Below, in pieces: positions 20,239-21,139 of a DNA stretch of 21,139 bases. Where the stretch lies: positions 1 to 21,139 of the forward strand of contig CAYISF010000005.1 of assembly GCA_964366065.1 (NCBI GenBank), in the 5' to 3' direction. The notes beneath the pieces are model-generated. The model searched no databases. It saw only the letters and a list, made by a program, of their open reading frames with translations, and was not told the DNA's origin. A program made the position numbers and the translations under genes. How positions within the stretch are numbered: position 1 is the first letter of the stretch; each line of letters begins with the position of its first letter. This DNA is from JBAZYZ01 sp964366065. Its GTDB lineage: Bacteria > Patescibacteriota > Minisyncoccia > Phycocordibacterales > VMEP01.

Positions 20239-20248
20239 NNNNNNNNNN
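20217..20248. other. Illumina adapter sequence plus 10-N scaffold gap
   Basis: AGATCGGAAGAGCGTCGTG (from 20217, continuing TAG to 20238) is the Illumina TruSeq adapter, directly followed by ten N. The flanking ClpB frame needs about 21 bases here for G-PTGVGKT, while 32 are present, so the frame is shifted by assembly and not by mutation. Confidence 0.95.
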
Positions 20249-20249
20249 C

Positions 20250-21059
20250 GAGCTTACCAAAGCGCTGGCCGAATTTATGTTTGACGACGAAAAAGCGCTT
20301 ATTCGGGTGGACATGTCGGAATATATGGAACGGCACTCGGTTTCTAAACTGATAGGCTCGCCGCCCGGCTATGTCGGCCACGATGACGCGGGTCAGCTGA
20401 CGGAGGCCATTCGGCATCGGCCGTATTCAATCGTGCTCTTTGATGAAATAGAAAAAGCGCATCCAGAAGTGTTCAACGTTCTCCTTCAAGTGCTTGATGA
20501 TGGACGGCTCACGGATGCCAAAGGGCGCACGGTGAATTTCCGAAATACCATTATCGTCCTCACTTCCAATATTGGCTCGCAGTTCATAGATAAAATGGAA
20601 TCAATCGGCTTCAGCCAAAATACCGCGGGCGAAGATTACACCGGTGCCAAGGAAAAGGTGATGGGAAGTTTGAAGGATTACTTCCGTCCGGAATTCTTGA
20701 ATCGCCTGGACGACATCGTCGTCTTTGACATTCTTTCGCCAGAGGTCATCAAACAAATCGTCGGTATTCAAATCGGCATTGTCCGCGACCGGCTGGCGGC
20801 AAAAGACATTAAACTCGCGCTTTCCGAGGACGCGCTCGCGCACTTGGCGAAAGAGGGATACAACCCGCATTACGGCGCGCGTCCGCTTAAGCGATTGATA
20901 CAGGATAAAATCTTGAATAAAGTGGCTTCGCTTATCATCGGGAGAAGCGTCCGGCCGGGAGACAGCGTTTTTGTCGGAATGAAAGACGGGGAACTTTCGC
21001 TTGAAGTGGAAAAAGATAAGACGGTGAAGAAAACCGCTCGCCACAAGGTCGTAGCGTAA
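20250..21059 (+). CDS. clpB: ClpB-type disaggregase, 3' part
   Basis: The C-terminal 269 residues of the same gene, starting ELTKALAEFMFDD just after the missing Walker A of AAA domain 2. Walker B reads IVLFDEIEKAHP, pore loop 2 and sensor segments follow, and FRPEFLNRLDDIVVF marks the arginine-finger region. The small domain has GYNPHYGARPLKRLIQ, typical of ClpB. A tripeptide IGF (20604-20612) sits in the loop where ClpA, ClpC and ClpX carry their ClpP-binding (I/L/V)G(F/L) motif; bacterial ClpB normally lacks it. The first ATG, 20277, is internal; the frame is open from 20250. A terminator follows the stop. Confidence 0.9.
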   Translation, partial: ELTKALAEFMFDDEKALIRVDMSEYMERHSVSKLIGSPPGYVGHDDAGQLTEAIRHRPYSIVLFDEIEKAHPEVFNVLLQVLDDGRLTDAKGRTVNFRNTIIVLTSNIGSQFIDKMESIGFSQNTAGEDYTGAKEKVMGSLKDYFRPEFLNRLDDIVVFDILSPEVIKQIVGIQIGIVRDRLAAKDIKLALSEDALAHLAKEGYNPHYGARPLKRLIQDKILNKVASLIIGRSVRPGDSVFVGMKDGELSLEVEKDKTVKKTARHKVVA

Positions 21060-21071
21060 TTAAAATAAGGA

Positions 21072-21108
21072 AATTTAAAAAACCCCGCATTGTGGGGTTT
21101 TTTAAATT
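21072..21108. terminator. Bidirectional terminator after clpB
   Basis: AATTTAAAAAACCCC pairs with GGGGTTTTTTAAATT, a 15-bp stem with a 7-base loop. It serves clpB on the plus strand and the tRNA on the minus strand. Confidence 0.85.
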
Positions 21109-21139
21109 GGTGCGCCGGGCAGGATTCGAACCTGCGTAG
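21108..21139 (-). tRNA. 3' end of a tRNA cut by the window edge
   Basis: On the minus strand CTACGCAGGTTCGAATCC, then TGCCCGGCGC, discriminator A and encoded CCA (21108-21110). T-stem GCAGG/CCTGC and T-loop TTCGAAT are intact. The anticodon lies beyond the window, so the amino acid is not determined; the CTACGCAGG junction would suit a tRNA with a long variable arm, such as Tyr. Confidence 0.8.

Overview
The window looks like part of a Candidate Phyla Radiation (Patescibacteria, probably Parcubacteria-type) genome. The signs are an IF-2 of about 503 residues without the long N-terminal region, a DUF4446 gene next to infB, a run of small VirB2/TrbC-like pilin genes, degenerate metallo-beta-lactamase-fold and HtrA-fold proteins, few Shine-Dalgarno sites, and intergenic spaces full of short hairpin repeats. 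The organism assignment is inferred from gene content.

Layout. 1-612: a low-complexity edge and a gene-free stretch. 613-5449 (+): a zinc-site-less MBL-fold protein, a small membrane protein, gyrA with its own promoter and structured leader, an AT-rich putative PD-(D/E)XK nuclease flanked by inverted repeats, and a SAM methyltransferase. 5457-5725: a repeat element. 5726-9324 (+): a membrane-anchored solute-binding protein followed by five tandem pilin-like membrane proteins, closed by a bidirectional terminator. 9474-10861 (-): a two-gene operon of an SPFH/band-7 protein and a small anchored protein, with a promoter and strong SD sites. 10963-12714: tRNA-Leu(UAG), a Cas2/PaaX-fold gene lying between two perfect 44-bp palindromes, tRNA-Lys(CUU) surrounded by tRNA fragments and inverted hairpin repeats, tRNA-Leu(UAA) and tRNA-Cys(GCA). 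12707-15172 (-): DUF4446, infB and rbfA, read in that order. 15247-15387 (+): a very small transcription unit with promoter, SD, 12-codon ORF and terminator. 15499-18232 (+): cysteine desulfurase, Fe/Mn superoxide dismutase and a pseudo-HtrA. 18361-21059 (+): a ClpB-type disaggregase broken by an assembly gap with an Illumina adapter at its edge. 21108-21139 (-): the 3' end of another tRNA.

The genes are mostly housekeeping (topology, translation initiation, 30S maturation, Fe-S and thiolation sulfur supply, protein disaggregation) plus surface functions (pilins, solute binding, SPFH). The most unusual part is 11000-12420. There a Cas2-fold gene sits between near-identical, compensatorily diverged palindromes, and both neighbouring tRNA genes have partial copies of themselves beside inserted hairpins. 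Related hairpins recur through the window, including one in frame inside the cysteine desulfurase gene. Two repeat elements end exactly at the start codon of the next gene.
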